NCBI GenBank assembly: GCA_013397115.1
Contig: VWZW01001322.1
Span: 496,001-560,000, forward strand
Direction: 5' to 3'
Source: Edolisoma coerulescens
Lineage: Eukaryota; Chordata; Aves; Passeriformes; Campephagidae
DNA: 64,000 bases
A program made the translations under genes and the position numbers. Under the pieces are notes generated by a model that was given only the letters and a program-made list of their open reading frames with translations, was not told where the DNA came from and searched no databases. This document shows, in pieces, positions 13,191 through 26,175 of this stretch (positions within the stretch are counted from its first letter, which is position 1; every line of letters starts with the position of its first letter).

Positions 13191-15692
13191 AAATAGCAGG
13201 GAGGAATTTTTAGAGTGCATCTAATGGCCTTTGCTTGCCATTAAGCTGATAAGTGTAAAAATCACTCTCCAGACAACTTGTGACACTTAATGGTTTTCAC
13301 ACGGTACTTTTGTAACTTAATCATCCCCACATCACGTCCCTGCAGACACAACCTGTGTGTCTGAGCTACAAGGCAGAGCCTCTGCTCGATGGACCTCAGT
13401 GTCTCTATGTTGGCTGAAGGGGTTTGTGGTGCGAGAGGATAATGCTCTGCCTGTATTTGTGTGCTTGCATACCAGGAAATATTTTCTAAAATGTTATATC
13501 ATGAGATGAATTGTGTGAATTGAGTGAATGTGATGTAGGACTACAGGAATGAGCAACTCTGCTGTTTAGGATAAAGATGCATCTCAAATGCCTTGATTTC
13601 ATGGTGCTTTACTTATATTTTTTACCAGGATTAAGAGAGAGATCCCTCACATCCTTCTTCTGATTGAACTTAAGTGCCAGTACCCCAGCTCACCTTTACT
13701 GGAATCTGCTTTATGACTTAATTGCAGTAATGCTAAGACAAACTATCTCTGTCTCCATCTGGCAGCAAAGACCATACTGAATATGGAGCATGGAGCTGGG
13801 TGTTCAGTGGCCAGGACAGCTCCCTGTGGTGAGACTGCTGCCATCCAAGCAACGAAAGTTGCATGGGTCCAAAGGAAAAGCTGTTTTAGGTGTTGGCAGT
13901 ACTGACTTTGGCATCTGTCTAGCTGCCTCTTTAAAATGTGGAAGAGAGGAGTAGGTGGAGCACAAGGTCTGGACAGGAGTAACAGGATGACAGGAAAACG
14001 AAGAAAATGTATTGCCATTCACTTAACGTTTAATTCTCTAGCTTTATTCCAGCCCCTCTGCAGCTTTTCACTCAAGACATGGCATCACCTACGACACCCG
14101 TGGAGCAGTACTGGCCATAGACGCAGTGACTTTTCTCTGGAGGGTGCCCCAGAAGCTCCAGTTGAGGCAAAGGGACTTGCCAGCATGGGGCCATGTCCTG
14201 AAGAGAAGGGGGAGACCTGCAGTGCCTGGGGAGTCAGCAGGGTGAGGAGCGAGTAGGGATGAGCAAGGAGCAAGATCCCTGCCATTCGGGCACACTGGGT
14301 GCTACTGGACTCCTTCTTTCTTTCCTCTCCCTCTGCACAGGCAGGTGTCTCCTGAGAAAGACTTCTGGTTTTTTCCTTCTCTTGTCACACCTTTCTGCAG
14401 TAATATCTAAGGGTTTAATGGAAGAAAAAGTAATTACACTGTCTTTGTTCTGAAAGAAATACCCTGCCTTCAGTCTTTTTTTGGATTACTTAAATGCCAC
14501 ACTGTGTGCCACACCATGATCTTTTTTTTTGCATTACTTTTTCTCCGTGGACTATCAGTTGGTCATACCATAACCTATATGATTTTTTTTGTCCTTTTAA
14601 AGTGATGGCTGTGTTCTAAATTATAAGCTGTTCCTTTGCATTTTGCTTGTCAGTACTTCTCTCTTAAATGCCAGCTTCCGGATTTCTCACAGAATCCATC
14701 TAATACCAAATACTGCTTCCTTGCTTATTAACTCAGAAAATGTGGCCAAGTCTCAGCTGTAAGTGATACTGCTATTGGCAATGCACTGCTCAAGGTGGTG
14801 AATTCGGGAGGGGGATTCTCTTTCTGCTATTCGTTTGTACAGTACCTAGCTGAAGGAGGATTTAATCCCTGCTTGGACCCTGTATGCACTATCACATACT
14901 AGAAGCAGTGGTTCAATTGCTTACTCAGCCTGAACTTGTCCTTATCTGTGCAAATTGTCAGACATTGTTGAGTGTTATTAACTACACCCATTAAGTGTAT
15001 ATTTAATTAGCATGTGGACTTTCTGACAAAAGTGCGGCAATGCCAAGGTCAACTGCTTTTCCATCCAGCAGTGTACACCTCGCTGGGCACAAAGCATGGG
15101 GCTGGGTGTTCACCTGACAGCTGTAGGCACATCGCCTGTAGTTGCCAGTGTCCCCTGCACCATGTACAGCTGTGTGCCCACCACGTGTTTGCTTCTGAAA
15201 CCTTGAGCTTTAGAAACAAATCAAAACCACCTTTGTGTGAACATTGCTACTGGTCCGTCAACAGTCTTCAACGTGTCTCTACTACGTGAGGATTTTTCTT
15301 TCCTCAGCAATTAACGATCAACTGGTTTTCACGACGCTTTTCCTTCATAAAGCATTGTTTTTGTATTTGTGAACCGGTAGACTAGGGATCTGCTCTGCTT
15401 ACAGAAGAGCTTATTTTCTTTGCAGCTAGTAATGACTGTTTGTTTTGTCATAACAATGGAGATAAGATTCTGTGATCCTGTTCAGCTGTACCGTGATCCA
15501 CATCTTCTTGGAAAGGAAACAGCTAGTTCTTTTCTACAAATCTCCAAAATTTGTAAGCAGCGTGAGGGTCAAACTTGTGCTGTAATGTATGAAAAACAGA
15601 GTGTTATGCTAGTGCAAATGAAAATAACTCCAAAATAGTGATAGAGCACTGGGTCAATTATACAATTGAAAGATGGTGTTTAACTTCTCAGC

Positions 15693-15720
15693 GAGGTCAC
15701 TTTGAAGTGGATGTGACCTC
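15693..15720. repeat. 8-bp inverted repeat with AGGTCA half-sites
   Basis: GAGGTCAC (15693-15700) and GTGACCTC (15713-15720) are exact reverse complements with a 12-base spacer. Each arm carries a nuclear-receptor half-site, AGGTCA or TGACCT. Confidence 0.85.
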
Positions 15721-16529
15721 ATCTTTTACATCACCTCCACTGTAAGATTGTTAGAGTTTCTAAATGAGGCTACTTATGACCCACCTAAATACAGTGTGTG
15801 ATTATGTTTTTACCTCCAAATTTCATGTTTGACCATCTTTCTCTATGCTTGACAGATTTTGAAGGGTTTTGAAAGTCTGAAATAAGTATGTCTAAAGTTT
15901 CCATTTATTCTGCTGTGTCTTTTGTTGCACAAGCAAATATAGTTTTTATTATTCAACACAGCACTGATAAATATTGTACAACAAATACAAGGAAAATCCA
16001 TCTAAAAACTATAACCAGAAAAACTAGAATGAAAATCAGAAATTAAAGCCAAACTAAATTCAGTTTAGCAAAAATTTAACTGGTTTTGGTTTGGTTTTTT
16101 TTATGGAATATCACATCCTAAAGCTCCCTTCTGTTTAAGAGAGGAAGATGTTATGGAAGTTAATGTGTGTGCTTTTGGTCATTAAATTATTACTAAAATA
16201 TTACTAAAATTACTGAGATGTTACTACTGTAAACTGTAAATTTCGTTCTCTAGAAGAACTTGACTGGATCCAAAGAAAGAGCAGTAAACAGAAACAGAAA
16301 CATGAGTATGTGCTGAATTAAGTTTTTAAAAAATTATATAAGTTATGGCTCTATGCTGCTGACAATGCTAAATTTCCCATTAGAGACCTTTGGAACTGAT
16401 ACATTCTGGAGGATTTAAAGCCTCTTGGTATTCACACATCACCAAATGGTTTATTTACATTTAAATCAGTCCTTTGCTAGACTCAGTTCAAGCAATTTTT
16501 CAGTTTTTCACTATGTGGATAACCAGGCA

Positions 16530-16715
16530 CTTGAATAAGTTGTCCAGAAAGACCGTGTAATTTCTGTCCTCAAAGGTATTAAAAACTGGAATAGACAAGG
16601 CCCTAAGAACCTGATCCAATTTTTGTGATAGGAGCTGCTTTGAGCAGGGAACTAGATGATCTCCATAGACCCTTTCTAACCTAAATTATTCAATGGTTTT
16701 GTGCTTCTATGGGTG
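16530..16715 (+). mobile_element. CR1 LINE 3' end, sense
   Basis: The plus strand shows the CR1 3' terminal order: AAGTTGTCCAGAAAGACCGT, then TGGAATAGACAAGGCCCTAA, GGGAACTAGATGATCTCC, TAGACCCTTTCTAACCTAAA and an ATTCAATGGTTTTGTGCTTCTATG-like end. Matches to avian CR1 are good but diverged. The copy is 5'-truncated, as is usual for CR1. Confidence 0.7.
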
Positions 16716-19700
16716 AGTTTTAACACTTATGGCAAGATATTGAAAGTAATTCAACAACTGTGCTCTCAAACCAGGTAAATTTGTGTTCTGAGGATGGAAG
16801 GGACTTCTTCCTAAGTTATGTGATCATTGCAGCTAATTATTCTTTTCTTGTCTTCCTTCTGCCTTTGGAATGAGTTTCAAGGCTGGGATATGTTTTGTAG
16901 TTGTCCACAGCATGATGGACACTCAAGGGATCTGGAAATACATTCAGCTGTACACAAAAGGAAATAATCTAAATATAGACTCTTCCATAGTTAAGCCCTT
17001 CCTGCTATACTTCAATTAATTTTGTTTTAAAAAGAGAAGGATCCTGTGCACTTCCCATCATCATATCCAAGCATGAGTGCAGTTTACATAAAATGCAAAA
17101 GAGCAGAAATCCCAAAGGAGATTGGAGCATTTTCTTGAGAAAACATTGCCAGTTTCTAATCCAAATTGAGTATCACACAGATTAAACTGTGTTGTTAAGT
17201 AGCCAACACCACTTAAGAGCAACCTTCCTGGTTGCCAATGTAAGCACCTGAGTAGAAAAAAATAGGCATTTCTGAATGTGGATTTGACATCAAACTATAT
17301 ATTTCAAGCTGCAAAATGCTGGCAGGCAAACACCTCTTCACAGAGCCTCATGAGGCAGCAGCCAGCATGTGGAGATGAGGGAGGAAGATGATGGGTTGCA
17401 GTTGCAGGTACCAGGGGAAACAAAATCTCTCCTTTTTAACTCTCCTCTTTTTTGGGAGGGGCTTGGGGTTTTGTGTTGGTTTTTGTTTGTTTCTTTGGGA
17501 TTTTTTGTGGTTCATCATTCAGCACTATCTGAAACTCAATGCTTCTAGTCCCTGTGCTGAGGTGTGGAGTCTGGCACAGCCTCAGCTACTGCAGTGCCAC
17601 TGAGACCTCATGGGATACTCCTCCATCACTGGGCTCTGGCACCAAGTGGTCACAAAACAAAAAATAAGGTGTTCTTTTGATCTCTGCAGTAAGTATTGAA
17701 CCGGTTAGTTATGTCTGTAAATTGTTCCCCAAAGAAAAATGGCATAAAGCCTTCGTTTCAGGATATAACTGGCCAGACTTCAAGCACATGAATATTTCCC
17801 CAAAGCAAGGCATGAGATAAGGTATATTTAAAGGTAACTTCCCTGTTCAATGGGAAATATTGTCCCTATAGAAAATGCTTAGGGAGCATGAGGAAGTTAC
17901 ACAAAAAAAAAGAAAAAAAAATCCATGAGTAAAGTTCATTCCCTGTTGTGCTCTGGCACTTGAGTTTTGGGACGAACCGCTGTCAGGGGTTGAAGACAGT
18001 ACAAAGCCACGCAAGAAAAGCCTGTTTCCTTTGGACTTTCCAAGATAAAAGTATGTATCTCTGCTGGGTAAACACAACATTTAGATCATAGCTTTCTGCA
18101 CAATTACTTGTTAAAGAAGGCATCACTCTACTCAGATGCAAATGAAGAGCCTGAGTTCCCAGCCTTGGAAACCAATGCTCACTATCCACTACAGCTTATC
18201 ACAGTGAGTGCTGACCTTTTTCATGTGCCAAAAATAAACTGACTTATACCCTATGGACTCTTCTTTTTACCAGATCCATGATGAATGAATCTAACTGAGC
18301 AAAGCTTCCTACTGCTTCTGTCCTCTCCCACTCAATGCCGTGCTGTGACTTAAATGCTTAAATCTGAGGTACAGTTAAGACACACAGAGGCTTTGTGAAT
18401 TGAAAGAACTCTTTCTAGCTTTGCTGCCACCCCATTTCATTTTAGGAGGAGCTAGGTAAGAAAAGTCTTATCATCGGCTGTCTTTTTGCAGTCCCAGATA
18501 CTTTGCAAATGAAGGCATTTTTTCAAGTATAACTTGGAATAAATCAGTCTCTTCTACTCACTAGCTTGGAGAGTGATTCTGGATTATAAGGCTGAAAAAA
18601 TTATGTATTTAGCATACGCATGTGTATTTTCTATGAAGAAGGGATGCATACCAAAGAACCATAAATCCCTGATCCTTTACTGGCCATGTGCAGAACAAGG
18701 AGGCAATAAGGAACTTTATTATTGGGCAGGAACCAACTGAATAGGGGGTTGCTAAAAACGGTTTATTAGGAGCACATTCTGATGGCTTCAGACAAGCTTT
18801 TGTCCACATGCTTTTTTGTAGTCCTTTACCTTAGCAAGTGCTGGCTTAATGAGTGATAAAGGTTTTCTTAATTTTCCTAAAGTTTCCGTTGCACTGTCAG
18901 TCAAATCACTAATAATTTTTTCAGTCCACTGGAAAAAAAGGAACAACAGATGCAGTTTAACTTAAGTTCATCTATTGAGTTTGCAGATGAAGTTATGTTT
19001 TAAAACTGATGTGTCTAATTTTTAACTTATTTCCTGTTCTGTTTCATGTGTGAGAGAGGATAAAAAAGTAATGTATTCCCTTTTCTATTCATTGGAATTC
19101 ACAAGTCTTTTGTTGGGCTGGATTTTGTCTTCACTTTGATCCTCACAAGTTCCCTTCCCTACAGTTTCTTCTTTCCCCTCTGCCCTGATAAAATTGGGCT
19201 TTTATCCTCTTCTGAGCTGACACCTTTTAAGTATTCTTTGGAGTGCTTTTTGTACTGCCACCGACCTTTCCTGTGCCAAGTGTATCATCCAGCTCTCATT
19301 CCAGCTGTGTTGAAGGGATCTTTGTGATTTCTCTCATCAGCCTCTCTACTTGCTCAGCAGTTATTTTTTAAAAAAGTCTCATCTCATATCAAAGTAAGAA
19401 ATGTTAAAATTATTGATTAGTTCATAGCAGTTCTGCTGCCATTCAGGTGTGTAGATCTGAAGGTCCTTTTTCACACATCTGGGTGTGCCCCAGGGCTACT
19501 GTTTTGCAGTCAGGGAATGTGAGGCAGTGATTGTGTGTCCAAGCATGGGTGGAGGTGAGATCCCTGGGCTTCAGTCCTGTGTCCTGACTGCTCATGGTGC
19601 CCCATCCTTCTCTAAGCTAGCTCGCCCTGCTTCTGGGGAAATGAAAAGGAAAAAAAATTGGACATACTGTTCTCCTTGAACCTGCTCTCTCTGATTTGAG

Positions 19701-22700
19701 ATGAGTGAGGGCCAGCCACAGGCAGGTTATCTCAGTGACAGCAGCATGCCTGCTGCTCTGCAGGAGCTGCTGATGCTCATGCTATGCCTCTGCAGTGAGC
19801 AGGAGTAATGTCTGGAGTTGACTCGGAGATACCACAATCCTCTGGTGAGGGAGGTCAATACCCTGCCTTGGAAGACTTTTAAATTTGCTTTCTCTGTATC
19901 ACACCTTGCTTGGGAGTGTGCAAATCCCCTCAGTGTGGTTCTGACAACAGTCTGATGTCTAGAGAATTTCCTGGATTGGGAAAATCTACTGATGAAAATG
20001 TATGCTTAAAAAAATACTGGACTTGTTCTTTGTGAAAAATACTAGTGGCAGTTTAAGACTGGTGCCAAATGACTGAACATGATGAAGGGAATACCCAGTC
20101 CAGCTACCTGCCAGGGCTGCAATTTCTGCAACAGTTCTTCCTTGTGAAATAGTTGAAATAGGAATAGTTGATCTAGGACAGCTTCTCTTCCTCACTACAG
20201 CTGATTTTATGGTCTGTAATTCTTTTCTGGGTGTGTGAAATGTTTGCATGCCTGACTAGCTCAAGGTCAATGGATCTTAAAGCTCATTGAGAGGGTGAGG
20301 GAGAAGGCTTGTGTGATTTTATCTTTCTCATTATCTTTCTGCTCTTTTTTCATTTATCTCTGTTTTGTGAGGCAGCACCTCTCAGCACCTCCCAGGGAGC
20401 TGAGAGATCAGGGTCTGCACCCAAGATGTCTCCTCTATAATCCTGGTAGCCTACCGGATTTAGCTGGATAATGGGAGTTACGTTAACTCACCTTCATCTG
20501 GGAAACCAAAACAGGTAATTTTTGTGGCAATCTCAGCAAAGATGAAATAGAAATATTTGAAGTAAATCAGATTTGCACAACGCAGAGTTAATGCACACAG
20601 TATCATCACCATGGTTTTCCAAGATTATCCCATTTACATGGAATAAATATTAACATCTAAGCAAATAAAGTGTGTAATGTTGCTAATAATAAATAAATAA
20701 AAGGCAGCAGGGTTCTGGGCTCTTTAACTTCTATTACAAAGGCTCATTTGAAGTGTATCTCCAAATCAAGATCAATGCACCTAAAAAAGTCACATCTGGG
20801 ATCTAAAAGCTGATTATCTTCCTGGTTTCAGTGAAGAAAAACTCCTCCTGCTGAACCTGCACAGCAGCTGCCTCCACAGAACCAGAGCTGATTTGAGTGT
20901 GCTGTGCATTGGCTCATACAAAGAGATGTGCTGCCAGTTAGCCTTCAAGTCACCTCTTTCCATTGCTGAGACATCTTCAGAAAGCTTTTTTAGGAATAAT
21001 GCCACGTTCTCACTTATCATTCGTGTCAGTTCCTCTGTTACAGTGCTTACGGACTCCATACAGTCATATACTCTGACAGCAAATACTACTTTCAAGTCTT
21101 TCAAAGATTCTTAGTCACTAAACCCAAAAGATCCTGAAGACTTTCAAGCTTTGTCCTGCTTTACACAATGCATTTATTGCATTAGCACTTTGGAGTTGTA
21201 TGGAATTTACTGTCATATCACTACTCTGCCATACAAATTAGACACTTAATGAGTGTTTGGTTCTTCCTGTTGTCACAAATACATTTCTCTGGGTGTATCT
21301 ATACAATTAGCCATTTTAACAGGCATCTCTAACTGAATAATAATGAGATTATGAAAGTAAATCCTTTACAAATTCAACCTGACATAATTACTTTCCAAGA
21401 ATACAAAATATTAAGAGCTAATAGTTTTTTAGTGTAGCAGAAGCTCTTTTCAACTGCATTGACTCTGAGTCTTTTCAAATCTGAAGGCCATGGCTCTATA
21501 GAACTCCAGCACTGTTCTACAAACTTGTCTGGTATTTCTACCAACCTGCTCCAGGGGTGCCTTTTTCCAGAGCCAGTTGGTTCCCTCCTTCCTGATTTAG
21601 CATTGTTCTGAGTTCAAAGTCAGCAGTGACTCCTGGGGTTGATGTAGGCTATGTTGTGCTTGCATGCTTGTTTGTACGTGCATGTCATCTAATATCCGTA
21701 AATTACCAGTTAAATATGTATAGGCATAGGCAGTAAAAACTAAGGCTGGAGCTTAAATCTTATCCCTGAATTTCTCTTCCCCCTCCTGTGTTCTGGTCCC
21801 TGCAGGCAGTTTACTGCAGGAAGCTATACACTAATCAGCCTGTAAAATGCTGCTCTGGGGCAGACAGGCTTGGGCAGATAATAGACTTGCCTCACTTGAC
21901 AAAAAGATAAAAGAGTGCATCTTGTTCCTCATTATTTCAATGGTTTGGGGAGGTGAGTTCTTTTCCTCTCTTGTTGAAACCACATAAACCATGCCAAGTG
22001 TCGTGACAGGAGTGGGAGCCTGCGATGTAGCCCTATAATTACAAAATTTCCATGCATGAGGCAAAAGGGGTGTTTTCAGGCCACTTCCTGACTCGCTCAT
22101 CCATAGATCAAAAACCCGAGTAAGATGCAGATAAGAAGATGCCCAGGAAATGTAACGTGCTCCATACTGCTAATTCAGACAGTCTTACTGTTTTTGTTGT
22201 GGTCAGGGGCTGCCTCATGTGGCACTTCTGCCTTGCCACCTCATTGTAACATCAGTATTATAAAGGTCAGCAGACAGAAGTCTGCTGTCCTGTTGGGGCC
22301 AAGCATTTTGTCTTCCTTCCTTTGGTCTTCTTTCTTAACAAGAGTGTAACTCAATGGATGCAGCATCTTCTCCAGATTATTCTGCCCAAACTAATAGCAG
22401 AAGAAAAATCTGCCGATCAACCCAATGAAATATCACTCCAGTTTAGCTTTTCTACTCAACTGCTTGCTTGCTGGCATAATCCCACCACAGAAGCACCTTA
22501 CTTTTTGTGAATGCCTCAGCTGTACTCTCTAATTTGTTTCTGTATAAACACAGAACACGTGAACTCAAATAGCAGCTAGGAATATCAGTCTCTGAGTATT
22601 TCCTTTCTTCATTAATACTTTTCAGTATTTAAGTCAAATGAATGCTGAACTGTTTCAAAATCTCGCTGCTTGGGGCTGGGGTATGGCAGACTGGTTCAGC

Positions 22701-25700
22701 ACAGATGTTTACAGATACCCAGGGAGGATAGGGCAGGAGGGTTTTACTGGCATCAGCATCTGATCGGATCAGATTGATGATCCTGATATCTTAATTCTCG
22801 TGAAAAGCACCATGGGCTTTTCAGCAAGAATGTGAGGCCAGGACCTTGGCCCTGCAGCTCCGCCGAGCATGTGTACAAACTTCTCACAAGCGAGAGAGTT
22901 AAGATCGTCTGTCAACAGTTCTGTCCCATAATGTGCTGAGAAGTCTGGCCCTGCTCCAGGGCTAATTTTAAGCCTATGAGTAGCTGCTTTCAAGTCAGTG
23001 AGAGCAGCAGAGTGAGCTGCTGGCTCCATGAAAAGGATGCTTGGGCGCTGGTGCAGCTGGACCCCAAGGAGGCAGAGACAGTACCACCCCAAAGCATGAG
23101 CTCACAGGTTTGCAACCCAGGTTCAGCCACCCCCTTCCCTCCACACAAGCTGCCAAGGCGTGTTAGGTAGTGCCAGGGTTGCTGCCCTGCTCATATTGCA
23201 TAGGATTTCCTTTACTGCCTGGCCAGTTCCCATGCACCATATGACAAGGATACGGGATGTGTCTTTTCCTGTATTTTTGCAGTACCGCTGTTCCAGATGC
23301 TTGGGAGTGCAGGCTGGCAGCTTCCAGGAAACATGGTTATTGCACACCTACAGATAAATCACACTGTATGTACCAGCCTTACTGTGCCCATGCTGCGCCA
23401 TTCATCTGGGTGTGCACAGGGCTGTACAGATGCAACCGTGTCTGTCTGAGAGGAAAACACAGTCAGAACCATGACCTGAGTCTATAAAAGCCTTAACTCC
23501 TAACCTTTACTAACGAAAACACCCAAAGCAGTGTCAAAATGTTTTACAATATTACTGCTTTTTTTTTTTCCTTGGCATGAGTGACATGAGTCTGTAATTT
23601 TATGTAGATGTCATGCAGATCACATTTTTAGCAGCCAAAGAGTTTAACAGTTTTCAGCTGCTGTTGTTGCACTTATCTACTGAAATGTGCCTGGACATGT
23701 ACAATTATTAGAACCCTAATTTAGGTTCAGCTTTCAGAATGTCCTAGTGTAGAGTCTATCTTCAAAGTTGATACAGTATGCCCATCTTTTATCTGAATCA
23801 CTCATTATCTCAGCGAAGGCCACATCTATTACAGAGCAGCACTTACACAAAAACCTCTTATTATCTAAGCACATTTAACTAGGTAAATTCCGTATCTCCC
23901 TCCAATGTCAGCTAGATAAAGAAGGCTACTGCATATTCAGGACACAGCCTACAGAAAAAGCAATGTACCCCATATGGGTTTCTGCTCCATTAAAAATGTC
24001 TCAGTCTTATCCAACTTTTTCAGATTCCCATCTATCCTAGTGATTTCTTTTTAGATACATTGGTGCCTCCCCAGCTTTCTATCTTCTATGCTTTGTTTCT
24101 CTTCTTCCTAATTTCCAGAAGATGTAATTTCTTTCCCTTCCTAGGTGAACAGCAATACTAATATTATAAACCAGTCAAATGTACCAGATGGGTACTGGCA
24201 AATGACTGAATTATTTGTGCCCCTTATTATATTGAACCAGGCACCTATTATTCTTATCAACTCAATTAGTTAAAATGATTCCTTTTTGCTCATGTTCCTT
24301 TCCTGTGATCTAACCTGATAAATACGTTGGCTACATTGAAAATGTGCCTTGAGAAGCACCTTGCTTTCCTCTTCCCAACACCAGCGCGGGGCTGAGCAGC
24401 TTTCAAAACTCAAGGATCCTCCAGGCAGTCACATAGGTTTGCTGGTTGCTGTTGTTTTGTCATTTTAATTCTTGTGAGCTGCACCATAATCTTGCCCAAA
24501 GAAGTTTGTTTAAATTCCCCTTGCTGCTTCAGAGGCTACAAATTTAAAAATGAAACCAACTCCTGCAGATTATAGTCAGAAAAGGTTGACAGTTATGAAT
24601 CAGAACCAAAGGCTTTCTTAGAGGTGTTTTCTTTAACTTACAAGTAGAAATTCAGGAACTTGTGCTATCGACAAGGAAGCCCAGGAACAATGGCTCTTTC
24701 CTGTAAGTATCAGCAAAGTGATGACTAAACAGGCACTCAGTAGGCAGACAGTAAGCAAGGCTATCTCCAGTGGGCATGCACTGGAGTTAGGATGGCTGCT
24801 GAGAAAGATGGTGAAATTAGACCCTCTTTATTAACATTTCTTGCTATATTCCAAGAAGGGAAAAGTGACCAATAAGCCAACAATAGACAGTAACTGCTGG
24901 TAAAGTGTGTCAAGGTTATTTGGTAATAAAATATACCTCCATATGGTCCAAGCCTCTTGTGCAGCTGTATCACACCTGCATTTCAAATTATGTTCAGGAA
25001 AAACAACTGTTGCCTTCTGCAGGGGTCGTGGGGGCTGCTGGAGAAAAGGGTTTTCTGGCTCACCCAGACCCTTCCTTGGCCACCAGTTGACCTCGTCATG
25101 TCATCCTCTCAGCCATACCCTCCTCCCAGGCTTCAGGGACCCAGTGATGGTCACCCTGCTAGAGATGACCCGCACCATGAGTGCAAAAGCATCACCTGCT
25201 TTCACCAGTAAAATGAGTACAAGTTTCTCTAGGGCTACAAGCAGAGAATATAATCCTGTTAAATGCCTAATGGGTCCCAGCTGACTCTTGAATGCCTCTC
25301 CAGGCAGGAGCAGATATGGGCTGTTACCGTGGGACAGACAGCAGCATCCTGTCTGTAGTGCATAAAGCAAGTATGAAGGCCACAGGAGCTTCTCAGTGAG
25401 GTTCCAGCTGGCACAAGAAGGAAAGGACCTATGGGCTGGGGTGTGACTGTTGTTTCTCAAGGGCAATGTGAGGTGAATTTGGGCAAACCTGTGTTTGTGC
25501 ACTGCTGGCGAGGATATTAGTAGAGTATGCGTTAGAGTAAGAGCCTACTTAGAATAAATAAAGTTACATCAATCAAGATCAACTGAATTAAATACATTTT
25601 TGGTACCACAAAGGATGGTAGTTAAAATAAGAAATGACAAATTTATTTCAGCCGTCTGAGACTTGCCTTCTCATTATGACTTTTCTCAGTTCTTGATGAT

Positions 25701-26110
25701 TTTAATGATGATTAAATCTTTCCTCACATTCTGAGGGTCTCCTTCTGGCTCAGCCCATGCTTCTGCTTATAGTCCTGTTTGCACACCTGGTTTGGGCATT
25801 GCTCTGACATTCCCACTACGACAGGAAGCAGCTTTTGTTTAGAAATAAAATTACATGAAATAATTTGAAAGACTTGTTGAACTTGGCCCATTATTTCCCA
25901 GAGAAATGACTGGTAAACAAACTTATTTGTCATAAATTTTTAGCTGTGTAATTTCTGCACATAAGTTTTGGCTGCAGACCATTTGCAAATAGATTGCAAT
26001 CAATATTGGATATTTGAGATGATTTGCTTTAGGCTACATGAGAAATTTCTGCACTCTTAGCTAAATGAGTATAAATTCTAGAATCAGGTTTCTTTTAGAA
26101 ATTGTTGCGT
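16716..26110. other. Gene-free flank
   Basis: No exon, RNA gene or clear transposon recognised. A minus-strand frame at 20814-21104 looks protein-like (see findings). A 17-base near-perfect palindrome lies at 22758-22774. No other structure was supported. Confidence 0.6.
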
Positions 26111-26175
26111 GCATAAAAGGCATATTTACTTTCTGCAGATTCTTGGGTGTATAAAAGGATTCTGCAGATTCTTTG
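26111..26175. repeat. Imperfect direct repeat with TATAAAAGG
   Basis: GCATAAAAGG...TTCTGCAGATTCTT is followed by GTATAAAAGGATTCTGCAGA with the same TTCTT end. The second copy carries a textbook TATA box at 26150-26158, but there is no sign of a gene downstream. Confidence 0.7.

Larger units (their letters stand above)
11925..16529. other. Gene-free flank
   Basis: No coding feature supported. It contains a CpG-rich patch at 13131-13190 beside a GATA site, and an inverted repeat at 15693-15720, both listed separately. Some AT-rich blocks look like possible conserved noncoding elements. Confidence 0.6.

Noticed and set aside
26150..26158. TATA box as a gene promoter
   Set aside because: No downstream exon or initiator context; reported only as an odd repeat.
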